DNA from: CAIWHR01 sp963724975
GTDB lineage: Bacteria; Pseudomonadota; Gammaproteobacteria; Burkholderiales; Casimicrobiaceae
Assembly: GCA_963724975.1 (NCBI GenBank)
Contig: CAVRXB010000003.1
Span: 1-64,000, forward strand
Length of the DNA: 64,000 nucleotides
Reading direction: 5' to 3'
Shown here: positions 46,305-54,937 of the stretch, one piece after another
How the letters are laid out: every line of letters begins with the position of its first letter
Position numbering within the stretch: position 1 is the first letter of the stretch
Position numbers and translations under genes: made by a program
Notes under the pieces: generated by a model
The model's database searches: none
Told to the model about the DNA's origin: nothing
The model's input: the letters and a program-made list of their open reading frames with translations, nothing else

Positions 46305-46901
46305 TGACGATTCCTGCTGTTTTCGTTCCCTGACAGTTACCAAGGCAGCACGTAATCGTCGTCGCGCTGGCCGACCGCCTCGATCCCGTTCAGCTCTGCC
46401 CGCTTTTTCGCCCAAGCGGACTTCCGCGCGGCTTGCTTCTCCGACGGAGTGAGCTTGTCCCAGCTCGCCTTCGCCGCGTCTGTCTGTGCCTTCAGCTGAC
46501 CTGACTGCGCAGCGGTTTCGTTTTTCATGTCATCCCGCTGTCCTACGAGTTCCATGTAGGACAGGTCGCTCAATTTCTTGTTGCGCGCGGCGGCGACCGC
46601 GGCGGATTTTTGCTCCGGCGTCATCGACGCCCACTTCGCCTTCGCGGCTTGATACTCCGATTTGTATTGAGCCTGCTGCGCCGCGGTCATCGGCATCGTG
46701 TCGTCGCGCTGGCCTGTCTTCTCCGCGCCTTTCAACTCTTGCTGCGCCTTCTGGTCCTGCGAAGTTCCTTGCGCGACCACTACCGGGCTTTCGGCTACTA
46801 CCTGCGCCCGTGCGGTGACTGCCACGGTCAAGCCAGCTACAACTATAAGGAAATGTCCTGTTTTCATCGTCGTCTCCTCTAAAAAGTGTCCTGTTTTTCA
46901 T
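46305..46901 (-). repeat. Direct repeat unit B (GQRDD gene and its flanks)
   Basis: Second copy of the segment described at 44770-45367, including the leader with a duplicated ATGAAAACAGGACA start region and downstream CAGTTACCA flank. The two copies differ by scattered substitutions, not by blocks. Confidence 0.85.
46337..46867 (-). CDS. Exported protein with 57-residue GQRDD repeats, copy 2
   Basis: A 176-residue paralog of the protein at 44802-45332: 163 of 176 residues are identical and the three GQRDD motifs are at the same positions. Differences cluster in the signal peptide (FLIVV versus SFIAI) while the repeat units are almost unchanged, which suggests selection on the mature protein or recent duplication. 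The start is preceded by GAGGAGACGACG. Function unknown; probably periplasmic. Confidence 0.75.
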   Translation of the reverse strand: MKTGHFLIVVAGLTVAVTARAQVVAESPVVVAQGTSQDQKAQQELKGAEKTGQRDDTMPMTAAQQAQYKSEYQAAKAKWASMTPEQKSAAVAAARNKKLSDLSYMELVGQRDDMKNETAAQSGQLKAQTDAAKASWDKLTPSEKQAARKSAWAKKRAELNGIEAVGQRDDDYVLPW

Positions 46902-46954
46902 CCTCGTCTCGTACTACGCCTGCCAGTCGAGCCCACGGCCGGCCGGCTTCTCCG

Positions 46955-47341
46955 CTACCGGCGTCGCGCGAGGCGGTCGACCGGGCCGCGAATCAACAAG
47001 TAAGGAAGAACCGCAAGCACGAACACGGTGACCAGCGCCTCTCCCACGTAAAACCTGTGCAAAACAATGACCTGATAGATCGCGTCCATCACGAACGCAA
47101 AGATGATGACTCTGCTTACTCTTTTCAGCCCTTCGCGAAGATAGGCGGCACGCTGAGATGGATCGTTCAGGATGGTCCGCAAGAAAGGGGGCCGCCCAAC
47201 CCGCGCATCCTTCATTCCGTCGAGGATGGCCAAGATGGTCGCCATGAGGGGCTGGAGGATCAAGCGAAACGCCAAAGGCCCGGTCGGTTGCGCGATCAAC
47301 TGGTCCCAGAATCGGGTCAGGATTTCCTGAATCTCCGACAC
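46955..47341 (-). CDS. Small integral membrane protein
   Basis: A 128-residue protein with three or four hydrophobic segments (LAFRLILQPLMATILAIL; VSRVIIFAFVMDAIYQVIVL; ALVTVFVLAVLPYLLIRGP). The start is taken as GTG 47341 (SEIQEILTRF), 1 base after the methyltransferase stop, so the two genes are coupled. I do not recognise a named family. It may be a membrane partner of the methyltransferase or of the sulfatase locus. Confidence 0.65.
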   Translation of the reverse strand: MSEIQEILTRFWDQLIAQPTGPLAFRLILQPLMATILAILDGMKDARVGRPPFLRTILNDPSQRAAYLREGLKRVSRVIIFAFVMDAIYQVIVLHRFYVGEALVTVFVLAVLPYLLIRGPVDRLARRR

Positions 47342-47342
47342 G

Positions 47343-48633
47343 TCAGGTCTCCTCGCTGCGTGCACGGCACCGTGACGCGTCGAACACGACCTGATCGTAG
47401 TACCAGAGCTTTTCAAAGAAAGGACGCGCCATGTTGAGTTGCGGTTTTGCTGGGGAGGGTGACAACGTTCTTTCCACTATGCCGCCGATACTACGGTTCC
47501 CATCAATGGCATCGAACCAACCCTTTTCCGTTGAATCGATGGGCATGATCAGATCCTGGTAGGCGTGTGTCGGGTTGATCAGAACGGCCGCCGCTCCGGG
47601 CGGCAGCCTGTCCTGAACACAGATCGTGTCCGGCATTCGAAGGGGCACGTAGCCGAGCCAGGTATCACCGTCAAAACTTATCGGTTGCGCGCCGCCCGGG
47701 CTATCGTCTCGATAAGCAATCACGCTATGGCGAACCATCGTTCCGCGAAATAGCTCGACGGCAGCATACTGCTCGGCGAGGGAAAGCTGTGCCAGCCGGG
47801 ATGCCTGCGGGATCTTTGCTACGGTTCCACAATGAGGCGTGTAGGGTGCTTGTTTCAGCCACCGGCCGAATGTCAGTCCTGCCTTTTCGAGTAGATCGAA
47901 TAACTGCGGGACCGAGTAGGCGCGGTCCTGCGGATTCAGCAGCGCGTCGGCGAGTGCCGCTTCCTCGCGGAAGTCCGGGGCCTCGCGCAGCAGAGCTTCC
48001 AACGGATGGCCGCGTGGCAGCGCTTTGAGCGCCGTGATGAGATCGCGGATCTCCTCATCGTTGGCCTGGACGCCGATCCGTCTGCAGAATTCCTGCAGCA
48101 TGTAGATGCCCGTCCGTCCGTAAGGCGCATACACCATGAGTTGCATTGCGCCTCCGTCCGGATTGAGCACATCGCGCAGAGCGCGGAGCCCCACATCGGG
48201 CTCCGCGAGATGATGGAGGACCCCGGTGCAGATGATTTGATCGAAGCTCGCTTCCAGGTCGCTTACCCGCTCGATGGGAAGCTGGCGAACCTGGAGATTG
48301 TTCAGGTTGTATTTCTGCTTGAGCTCCTCGGTACAGCGCACACTGGTTGCGCTGAAGTCGATGCCGGTAACCTGAGCCGCGGGCCAACGCAAGGCATGCT
48401 TGGCCGCCTGAGAGGTCCCGCAGCCGGCAATGAGAATGGATTGATCCTCCCGATAGGGGCTTGCGGGCCAGAAGAGGTGATAGTCCGCGCGGCGTTTCTG
48501 CCGGTCCTGCCCGAGGCTGTCGATATTTCTCGAGGCTGTCGACGGGGGGTGGATAGGGATGACGCTCGTAAAACGCGCGCACATCCTCCCCAACGCTCGC
48601 GGCATCCGCGCTTCGTGATTCGTCGTCTTTCAC
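47343..48633 (-). pseudogene. Class I SAM-dependent methyltransferase with C-terminal extension, one frameshift
   Basis: Corrected length is about 429 residues. N-terminal VRAFYERHPYPPPVDSLEKY leads into a Rossmann methyltransferase: SAM motif ILIAGCGTSQAAKHAL, ITGIDFS-like motif II and QIICTGVLHHL. A C-terminal 200-residue domain is less familiar. The shift lies at about 48520-48523, between LEKY and DSLGQDR; one base removed or two added restores the frame. The start GTG 48633 (KDDESRS) is tentative, as an ATG at 48684 sits inside a strong hairpin. Its substrate is unknown. Confidence 0.75.
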
Positions 48634-48652
48634 GATGTCTGAGGTGCGGGAA

Positions 48653-48695
48653 AGGAACCCATGCAGGAGATGGTCCTCCTGCATGGGTCGGTTCC
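48653..48695 (-). terminator. Strong hairpin, probable terminator after sulfatase gene
   Basis: A perfect 12-bp inverted repeat (48657-48668 with 48677-48688, 8-base loop), with further pairing of GGAAC/GGTTCC outside a small bulge. Read leftward it lies about 50 bases after the sulfatase stop and is followed by TTCCTTTCCC, resembling an intrinsic terminator or an attenuator before the methyltransferase gene. Confidence 0.6.
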
Positions 48696-48743
48696 ACCGA
48701 GGCGCGCGGGGCGCCCACGGCTATGCCGGCAAGACCTTGGAGG

Positions 48744-50228
48744 TCAGCCGTGGCCGTGACTGGACACCTGCGCCAGCACCGCGTCCAGATTGAACGAAGC
48801 GGGCTTTTGCCTCGGCGGGAACTTGACGAAGCCAGCGAGCTGTTGCGCGACAAATGCCTGCATCATGTACATCTGAGGCACGTGATCGACCATCCAGTCC
48901 AGATAGGTGTTCGAGTTGTATTCGGCGCGCTCGAACGGGTCACGACGCATGCTCATGATGTACGGCAGCCGCAATTTGACGAACGGTTCGGCCCACTGCC
49001 TCATCGTATTGGCGCGTTGCACGGCCAGATTGAATTTCCAGTCGCCGACCCGTACCGCGATGACCTCCCCATCGTCGCTGAAGTAGATGATGCCGGGTCT
49101 CGGGCTTTCCTTCACCTTGCCGGTCAGGTAGGGAATCATGTTGTAGCCGTCGAGATGGACGTTGAATTTCTTTCCGTCCACCGTGCAGCCGTCGAGTAGC
49201 TGCTTGGTCACGTCCGGATTGCCGGCGGCCGCCAGCAAGGTCGGGAACATGTCGATGTGGGAGACGATGCCGTTCAGTACCGAGTCCGGCTTGATCTTCC
49301 CCGGCCAGCGCATGAAGCATGGCACGCGCCAGCCGCCTTCCCAGTTGGAATCCTTCTGGCCGCGGAACGGCGTGGTGGCGCCGTCGGGCCAGGTGTCGTT
49401 CTCCGGACCGTTGTCGGTGGAGTACATGACGATGGTGTTGTCGGCGATGCCCAACTCGTCGAGCTTGTCGAGCATCATGCCGATCTGCTCGTCGTGGACG
49501 ACCATGCGATCGCTGTACGGATCCTGGCCGCTCTTGCCGATGTTCTTCTCTGCGACGTGCGTGCGGAAGTGCATCGCCGTCGCGTTGTACCAGAGGAAGA
49601 AGGGCTTGTTCGCCTTGGCCTGCTTCTCCATCCACGCGAGCGCCCGGTCGGTGATCTCTTCGTCGATCGTTTCCATGCGCTTCTTGGTCAAGGGGCCGGT
49701 GTCCTCGATCGTCTGTCCGCCCTTGCCGTCAGCCACGCAGTGGAGCACGCCTCGCGGTCCGAACTGTTTCTTGAACGCAGGGTCCTTGGGGTAGTCGGGC
49801 AGCTCGGGCTCTTCCTCTGCGTTCAGGTGATAGAGATTGCCGAAGAACTCGTCGAAGCCGTGCACGGTCGGCAGATATTCGTCGCGATCGCCGAGGTGGT
49901 TCTTGCCGAACTGGCCGGTGGCGTAGCCGAGCGGCTTGAGCAATTCGGCGATGGTCGGATCTTCCTTCTGCAATCCGACCGTCGCGCCGGGCATGCCGAC
50001 CTTGGTGAGGCCGGTGCGGATCGGGTTCTGGCCGCAGATGAAGCATGCGCGCCCGGCGGTACAGCTCTGCTGCGAGTAGTAGTCGGTGAAGGTCACGCCC
50101 TCTTTCGCGATGCGGTCGATGTTCGGGGTTCGATATCCCATCATGCCGCGACTGAAGTGGCTGATGTTCCAGATGCCGATGTCGTCGCCCCAGAGAATGA
50201 GGATATTGGGTTTGTCCGTCTTTGCCAT
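48744..50228 (-). CDS. Arylsulfatase-type sulfatase (cytoplasmic form)
   Basis: A 494-residue type I sulfatase without a signal peptide. Metal ligands are in ILILWGDDIG, the formylglycine site is Cys56 in SQQSCTAGRACF, and TGQFGKNHLGD, MYSTDNGPEND and GGWRVPCFMRWPG complete the active site. It hydrolyses sulfate esters after Cys56 is converted to formylglycine, presumably by the enzyme encoded at 51903. The ATG at 50228 has AAAGGAG upstream. Its leader and first codons are echoed at 50260-50368 and again at 54805-54912. Confidence 0.9.
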   Translation of the reverse strand: MAKTDKPNILILWGDDIGIWNISHFSRGMMGYRTPNIDRIAKEGVTFTDYYSQQSCTAGRACFICGQNPIRTGLTKVGMPGATVGLQKEDPTIAELLKPLGYATGQFGKNHLGDRDEYLPTVHGFDEFFGNLYHLNAEEEPELPDYPKDPAFKKQFGPRGVLHCVADGKGGQTIEDTGPLTKKRMETIDEEITDRALAWMEKQAKANKPFFLWYNATAMHFRTHVAEKNIGKSGQDPYSDRMVVHDEQIGMMLDKLDELGIADNTIVMYSTDNGPENDTWPDGATTPFRGQKDSNWEGGWRVPCFMRWPGKIKPDSVLNGIVSHIDMFPTLLAAAGNPDVTKQLLDGCTVDGKKFNVHLDGYNMIPYLTGKVKESPRPGIIYFSDDGEVIAVRVGDWKFNLAVQRANTMRQWAEPFVKLRLPYIMSMRRDPFERAEYNSNTYLDWMVDHVPQMYMMQAFVAQQLAGFVKFPPRQKPASFNLDAVLAQVSSHGHG

Positions 50229-50259
50229 GCCTTACTCCTTTCGGTTAGCGGTCGTCTGC

Positions 50260-50368
50260 GACCGCGACTTGCGACTTGGCGGCTCGAGCACGAGCGCCAC
50301 GTAATGCGTCATGGGATGGAAGAAGCTCTTCGATGACGAGGATGTTGGGTTTGTCATTCTTTGCACAT
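50260..50368 (-). pseudogene. Truncated echo of the sulfatase gene start
   Basis: Leftward from an ATG at 50368, the sequence after removal of one base reads AKNDKPNILVI, the beginning of the sulfatase, then diverges. The 36 bases before it (GGTCGCAAACGACC ... GAAAGGAGAAAGGC) match the true sulfatase leader at 50229-50264. The fragment sits directly upstream of the intact gene, so it is a partial tandem duplication or the trace of a deleted second sulfatase. Confidence 0.65.
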
Positions 50369-50436
50369 GCCTTTCTCCTTTCAGTTACGGGTCGTTTGCG
50401 ACCGCTGTTGCCTTGCTCATTGCCGCCGTGATCCCC

Positions 50437-50922
50437 TCAACCGAACGGCCCGACATGGAACACCATGCTCACGATGGCCAGGAACCCGATCGCCAGAAGC
50501 AGCAGGGCCACCATCAGCGTGAGCGAAGCGGGAAATTGGCTTTCGGCGTGCACCAGGCCGTCCGCCTTCATCGCCGCGCGCTCCCGCCGCAACCCGACCA
50601 TGAACGACACGTGATAGCCGATGCCGACCAGGAGCATCGCAATGCCGAGCAGAACGAGCGCGACGCCGAAGTGCGTCGCGGCCGCGCTGCTCTTCAGCAC
50701 CTCCGACTCGTGCAGCTTCTGGAAGACCTGAAAGATCGTGAAACCGAAGCCGATCAACGAGAGCGAGGTGCGAATGACCGACATCAGCGTCCGGTCGGCG
50801 CTCATGCGCGTGCGCTGGAACGACATCCCGGTGCGCCGCGACGCGAGCTCGGTCGAGATGCTGGCGGCATCCGACTGCGAAGTGATGCGTGTCGTGGGGC
50901 CGTTTTGCATGTGCTCACCCAT
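50437..50922 (-). CDS. DUF202 (YidH-like) membrane protein
   Basis: A 161-residue protein with the DUF202 pattern ADRTLMSVIRTSLSLIGFGFTIFQVFQ and two further helices. The function of the family is not established. ATG 50922 overlaps the marC-like stop by 8 bases; ATG 50910 is an alternative. A second DUF202 gene lies at 52933, and both sit in the sulfatase locus. Confidence 0.82.
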   Translation of the reverse strand: MGEHMQNGPTTRITSQSDAASISTELASRRTGMSFQRTRMSADRTLMSVIRTSLSLIGFGFTIFQVFQKLHESEVLKSSAAATHFGVALVLLGIAMLLVGIGYHVSFMVGLRRERAAMKADGLVHAESQFPASLTLMVALLLLAIGFLAIVSMVFHVGPFG

Positions 50923-51556
50923 GAAGCAAGCCGAGCTCGTGCAGTGCGCGGAGGATCATGTCGATCGCGATCGCGACCTGGAGCACACCAAGCACCGCGC
51001 CGATGACCTGCAGCACCATGACCGTGACTCCGCCCATGATCCGGCGCCCATACAGCATCGTCAGCAGGTTGAGCAGCATCACCGCCAGGAGGAGCGCGAG
51101 AATGGTGCCGGTGCGCTCGGCGTCGCGGCTGTTGGTGAGGACGACGATGAGCGCGGCGATGCCATAGGGCGTGACGACGGTCGGAAACGTGATCCGCATC
51201 GCTGCCGCCATGGGCTCTCCCGGGAGCGGCGGCGGCACCGGATGCGCCGGCTGATACTGCTCGAGCACCAGACTCAGGCCGACGAGCGCGAAGATGACCC
51301 CGCCCGCGAGCAGCATCGCCGACGAAGAGATGCCCCAGTACTCGAGCAGCATGCGGCCGGCGAGGCCGCCGGCCACGACCGCGATCACCGCGAGCACGAA
51401 CGCGCGCACGGCGATCTGGCGCATCGTCGCCTCGTCCGTCTCGCGCGTGAGCTGCGCGAACGGGCCGAGGATCTTGAGCGGCCCGAGCGTGATGAAAAAC
51501 AGCGTGAAAATCGCGCCGAATCCGATCAGCGCGGTCGCGTCAGGCGCGCTTTGCAC
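50915..51556 (-). CDS. MarC family membrane protein
   Basis: A 213-residue protein with six membrane helices and MarC features (FTLFFITLGPLKILGPFAQLT; AMRITFPTVVTPYGIAALIV). The start is GTG 51556 because family N-termini begin at this position; it overlaps the DUF1622 gene by 17 bases. MarC proteins have no proven transport substrate. Strong overlap on both sides indicates a coupled operon. Confidence 0.85.
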   Translation of the reverse strand: MQSAPDATALIGFGAIFTLFFITLGPLKILGPFAQLTRETDEATMRQIAVRAFVLAVIAVVAGGLAGRMLLEYWGISSSAMLLAGGVIFALVGLSLVLEQYQPAHPVPPPLPGEPMAAAMRITFPTVVTPYGIAALIVVLTNSRDAERTGTILALLLAVMLLNLLTMLYGRRIMGGVTVMVLQVIGAVLGVLQVAIAIDMILRALHELGLLHG

Positions 51557-51899
51557 TGTTCTCTCCTGTTCGCCGGTACTCAAGCTCGATGTCGCGATCG
51601 AGGAAGAAGGTGAGGAACGTCCGGATCGCGGCGATGGCGGCAACCCGGCCGATCTGGTCCCAGCTCGGGGTGATGGTCGTGTGGACGATGTCGGCAGCGA
51701 GCTGGAACGTGAGCCCGGCGACGAGCCAGCGCGCGAACTCGAGCCAGACGGAGCGCTTTGCGGCATTGCTCGCGTGCGTCAGCATTGCGCGGAAGATCCC
51801 GATGGCGGCTTCGACGGCACCGATCGCAATGACGAGGAGCGCCAGCGCTTCCAACAAGAGCGCGATGTAGTGCGCGGCAAGGTGCAGGGCTTCTTCCAT
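51540..51899 (-). CDS. DUF1622 membrane protein
   Basis: A 119-residue protein with three hydrophobic helices (YIALLLEALALLVIAIGAVEA; LEFARWLVAGLTFQLAADIV; IAAIRTFLTFFLDRDIELE), matching DUF1622, a family of unknown function. ATG 51899 is 3 bases after the formylglycine-generating enzyme stop. It overlaps the MarC start. Confidence 0.82.
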   Translation of the reverse strand: MEEALHLAAHYIALLLEALALLVIAIGAVEAAIGIFRAMLTHASNAAKRSVWLEFARWLVAGLTFQLAADIVHTTITPSWDQIGRVAAIAAIRTFLTFFLDRDIELEYRRTGENSAKRA

Positions 51900-51902
51900 G
51901 AC

Positions 51903-52895
51903 CTATGCCGGCGCGCGCACGATGCAGCGGAATCCGAGGTGGCCGATCGCGGTATCCACGGGTTGCGCCATGCGCGCCGCCGGCCGGTAGCGCCGACAGT
52001 AGTTCGGCGCGCACAAGTACGAGCCGCCCTTCATCACCTTTCTCGGGATGCGAACGTGGGGCAGGCGCGGGTCGTAGCTCTGCTCCGCCTCTCCGCCCCG
52101 GGGGTTCTCCAGGGTGCAGCAGGCGTGCTCGATCTTGCGGTTCTCCTGATACCAATCGGTCGTCCATTCCCAGACGTTGCCCGCCATCTCGTACAGCCCA
52201 TAGCCGTTCGGCGGGAACGACCCGACCGGCGCGGTCCACTCGTAGCCGTCGCTGCGCAAGTTCTCCCACGGGAACTCGCCCTGCCAGGTGTTGCACATGA
52301 ACTTTCCGCCGGGCGTGAACTCGTCTCCCCACGCGTACTCCGCGCCTTCGAGCCCGCCCCGCGCGGCGAATTCCCACTCGGCTTCCGTCGGCAGCTCCTT
52401 TCCGGCCCATTTCGCATACGCTTCGACGTCCTCGTAGGCGACATGCACCACCGGATGCTTCCATAGCCCCTGGAGGCTGCTGCCCGGCCCCTGCGGATGC
52501 CGCCAGTCGGCACCCCGCACGTACGTCCACCAGTTGTGGGGATTCCGCAGGTCGACCGGGCCCGCGGTCTTGCGGAAGACCACCGCCGCGGGTTCGAGCA
52601 GTTCAGGCTTCGCGCCGGGGTAGTCCGCCGCGTTCGCGGGCCGCTCGGCGAGCGTGACGTACCGGGTCGCCTCGACGAAGCGGCGAAAGTCCGCGTTCGT
52701 CACGGCGTACCGATCCATCCAGAAACCGTTCACGGTCACCTTGTGCGCGGGCGCCTCCTCCGGGTAATGGCTATCGGACCCCATGAGAAAGGTCCCGCCC
52801 GGAATCCAGACCATGCCTTCCGCCGGCGGCTTGCCGGGCGGAGGCGAACCCTCGACGAGCTTGTCGTCTTGCGATCGGCGAGTTGATTTCCACAA
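51903..52895 (-). CDS. Formylglycine-generating enzyme (SUMF1-type)
   Basis: A 330-residue FGE-sulfatase domain protein: MVWIPGGTFLMGSD, GFWMDRYAVTNADF, LPTEAEWEFAARGG, YEMAGNVWEWTTDWY and the copper-binding active-site pair Cys295/Cys300 in GSYLCAPNYCRRYRPAAR. It uses O2 to convert the sulfatase Cys to formylglycine. No export signal is evident, so it should act on sulfatases before secretion. It lies in the same transcript as the cytoplasmic sulfatase and upstream of the DUF1622, MarC and DUF202 genes. Confidence 0.93.
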   Translation of the reverse strand: MWKSTRRSQDDKLVEGSPPPGKPPAEGMVWIPGGTFLMGSDSHYPEEAPAHKVTVNGFWMDRYAVTNADFRRFVEATRYVTLAERPANAADYPGAKPELLEPAAVVFRKTAGPVDLRNPHNWWTYVRGADWRHPQGPGSSLQGLWKHPVVHVAYEDVEAYAKWAGKELPTEAEWEFAARGGLEGAEYAWGDEFTPGGKFMCNTWQGEFPWENLRSDGYEWTAPVGSFPPNGYGLYEMAGNVWEWTTDWYQENRKIEHACCTLENPRGGEAEQSYDPRLPHVRIPRKVMKGGSYLCAPNYCRRYRPAARMAQPVDTAIGHLGFRCIVRAPA

Positions 52896-52932
52896 TCGAT
52901 TTCCGTTCGTTAACTCTCGTCTCTGTGAATCT

Positions 52933-53370
52933 CTACACCGCGCGGATGAACACTGCCCCGAACGCGAACAGCCCGATGAAGATCAGCGCGATCGCAACCG
53001 CATACAGGGGCGTCATCCGGACGACGTCACCCAATCCGGCGACGGGTTCGAATTCCTTGCTCCACAGGTAATGAACCACCGACCGGTACTGCCAGATCGA
53101 GACGAACAAAGCGACCACGCCGACCGCGATGAGCGCCAGCCCCAGATACCGGGGCGCCTGCGGCCGAAGGGCCGGGGCAACTCCCGCAGTCGCCTGGAGG
53201 TGTTCGAAGAACTGCACGATCGTGAAGCCGAAGCCGATCAGCGCCACCGCTGTCCGCACCCAGGACATGAGCGTGCGCTCGAGACTCAAGCGGGTGCGGA
53301 TCCACCCGAAGTGACTGTCCGAGGTCGGCCTGACTTCGAATCGGTACGGCTGCGTTTCCTGGTCGACCAT
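52933..53370 (-). CDS. DUF202 (YidH-like) membrane protein
   Basis: A 145-residue DUF202 protein with LSLERTLMSWVRTAVALIGF and three helices. It is a diverged paralog of the protein at 50437-50922. It lies 23 bases after the ClC gene stop and 37 bases before the FGE start. The function of the family is unknown. Confidence 0.82.
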   Translation of the reverse strand: MVDQETQPYRFEVRPTSDSHFGWIRTRLSLERTLMSWVRTAVALIGFGFTIVQFFEHLQATAGVAPALRPQAPRYLGLALIAVGVVALFVSIWQYRSVVHYLWSKEFEPVAGLGDVVRMTPLYAVAIALIFIGLFAFGAVFIRAV

Positions 53371-53393
53371 CGATCAACTCCTTCAGATAGCAA

Positions 53394-54725
53394 CTACTGA
53401 CCTGATCGGCCCGAGCGCGCGGCCTCGCGCAGCCGCAACGCATCGTAGATCGCCCGATCCCCCAACGCCGTCGGTACCGCGACCGCGGCGGCGCACGCGG
53501 TCAGCAACGGGATGAACAGCTCTGTTGCGCCGGTCATCTCGACAATGAGCGCAATGCCGGTGACCGGCGCCCGCACGACGCCGACGAAGAGAGCTCCCAT
53601 GCCCACGGCAGCGAATGCCGCGGTCGGCGTGGTGAGGACCGGCAGCACCGCCTCGAGCGCACGCCCGAACAACGCGCCCGATGCAGCCCCGACCACCAGA
53701 AGCGGCGCGAACAGGCCCCCTGGAAGCCCGGGCGCATACGACAGCGGCCCGAGCACGAGCCGCGCAGCGAAGATGACCACGAGCATAGCCACCGACTGGC
53801 CGCCGTCGAGCACGCTTTGGATCAGCGTCTCGCCTCCACCCACGAGCGCCGGCGTCAAGCAGGCAAGGAGGCCGAAGATCCCGCCGACGAGCGCTGCGCG
53901 CACTTCGGGGGTGATGCGATGCATCCGCTCTGCAACGTCGAGCCCCGCAACCACCAGCCGGTTGTAGGCGACGCCGAGCAGTCCGATGAGCCCGCCGAAG
54001 ACGAGGAAGAGCAGATAGCCGGGGAAGAGCTCCATCTCGAACGCCGGCACCGCGAATTCGAGCCGCGCGCCGATCAGCGTGCGCATCACCGCGAGCGCGG
54101 CGCTGCACGCCGTCAGCGCCGCGACAGCGACGCGCAGGTCGAAGCGCCGGACGAGCTCCTCGAACACGAAGATCGCGCCCGCGAGCGGGGCGTTGAATGC
54201 CGCGGCAAGGCCTGCACCCGCGCCGGCTGCGAGCAGCGCACGGTTGTCCGCGGCGCGGAATCTGAGCCTGTGGGCAAACAGGTACCCGAGCGTGGCGCCC
54301 ATTTGCACGGTGGGCCCTTCGCGCCCGAGCGCGAGTCCCGCGCCGAGCGCAAGCGTGCCACCGACGAACTTGACCGGAAGCACGCGCGCCCGCATCGGGC
54401 GCGCCTCGCCCTGAACTACGGCCTCGACATGCTGAACGCCGCTCCCGGAGGCCTCGGGCGCGAATCGACGCACGAGCCAGCGCGCGACGAAGGCGGCAGT
54501 GGCGGCGAGGCCGATCGGTGCGAGCCAGCGGAGCCATGGCGCTTCCGACGACCATGCGACAACCGCGCTGCGTAGCGCAACTGCGTAGTCGACGGCGAGA
54601 TGGAAAGCGCACCCGAACAGCCCCGCGAGGGCGCCGACCATGAGACCGGCCACCGCGAGCTTCAACAGACCGGAGCGATCTTCCTCGGCTTCTGCCGGCG
54701 AGATGAGGTTCCGATCGGTAGGCAT
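53394..54725 (-). CDS. ClC-family chloride channel/antiporter
   Basis: A 443-residue ClC protein. Signature filter motifs are GSGVQHVEA, GREGPTVQMGA and the later GGLFAPLLVVGA; about 14-18 membrane helices are expected. The gating Glu is in the GREGP motif. The start at 54725 (MPTDRNLIS) is preferred over 54836, whose extra 37 residues are Arg/Ala-rich and overlap a sulfatase remnant. It may exchange chloride and protons or another anion linked to the locus. Confidence 0.88.
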   Translation of the reverse strand: MPTDRNLISPAEAEEDRSGLLKLAVAGLMVGALAGLFGCAFHLAVDYAVALRSAVVAWSSEAPWLRWLAPIGLAATAAFVARWLVRRFAPEASGSGVQHVEAVVQGEARPMRARVLPVKFVGGTLALGAGLALGREGPTVQMGATLGYLFAHRLRFRAADNRALLAAGAGAGLAAAFNAPLAGAIFVFEELVRRFDLRVAVAALTACSAALAVMRTLIGARLEFAVPAFEMELFPGYLLFLVFGGLIGLLGVAYNRLVVAGLDVAERMHRITPEVRAALVGGIFGLLACLTPALVGGGETLIQSVLDGGQSVAMLVVIFAARLVLGPLSYAPGLPGGLFAPLLVVGAASGALFGRALEAVLPVLTTPTAAFAAVGMGALFVGVVRAPVTGIALIVEMTGATELFIPLLTACAAAVAVPTALGDRAIYDALRLREAARSGRSGQ

Positions 54726-54804
54726 GGTCCGGTGCGCGCGCGCGCGGGGGATCGCAACGGCTGGGGGGCGAGACGCGCTCGCAACCCGGCCGCTTGCGCG
54801 TGCG

Positions 54805-54912
54805 TCAGCCCCCTGCGGTGGCGCCATGGTTCGCATCGTCGCAGCTCAGGTTCGAGACCCCGATATCGTCGCCCCAGATGACGAGGATGTTGGGTTTGTC
54901 TTGCCTAGCCAT
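54805..54912 (-). pseudogene. Truncated sulfatase gene start (35 codons)
   Basis: From an ATG at 54912 with GAAGGAG upstream, the frame reads MARQDKPNILVIWGDDIG then VSNLS, closely matching the first 23 residues of the intact sulfatase, then degenerates to a TGA at 54805. It lies between cioB and the ClC gene. Together with the fragment at 50.3 kb it shows that sulfatase gene starts have been left in several spacers. Confidence 0.7.
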
Positions 54913-54937
54913 TGCTCACTCCTTCAACAGTTGCGTG

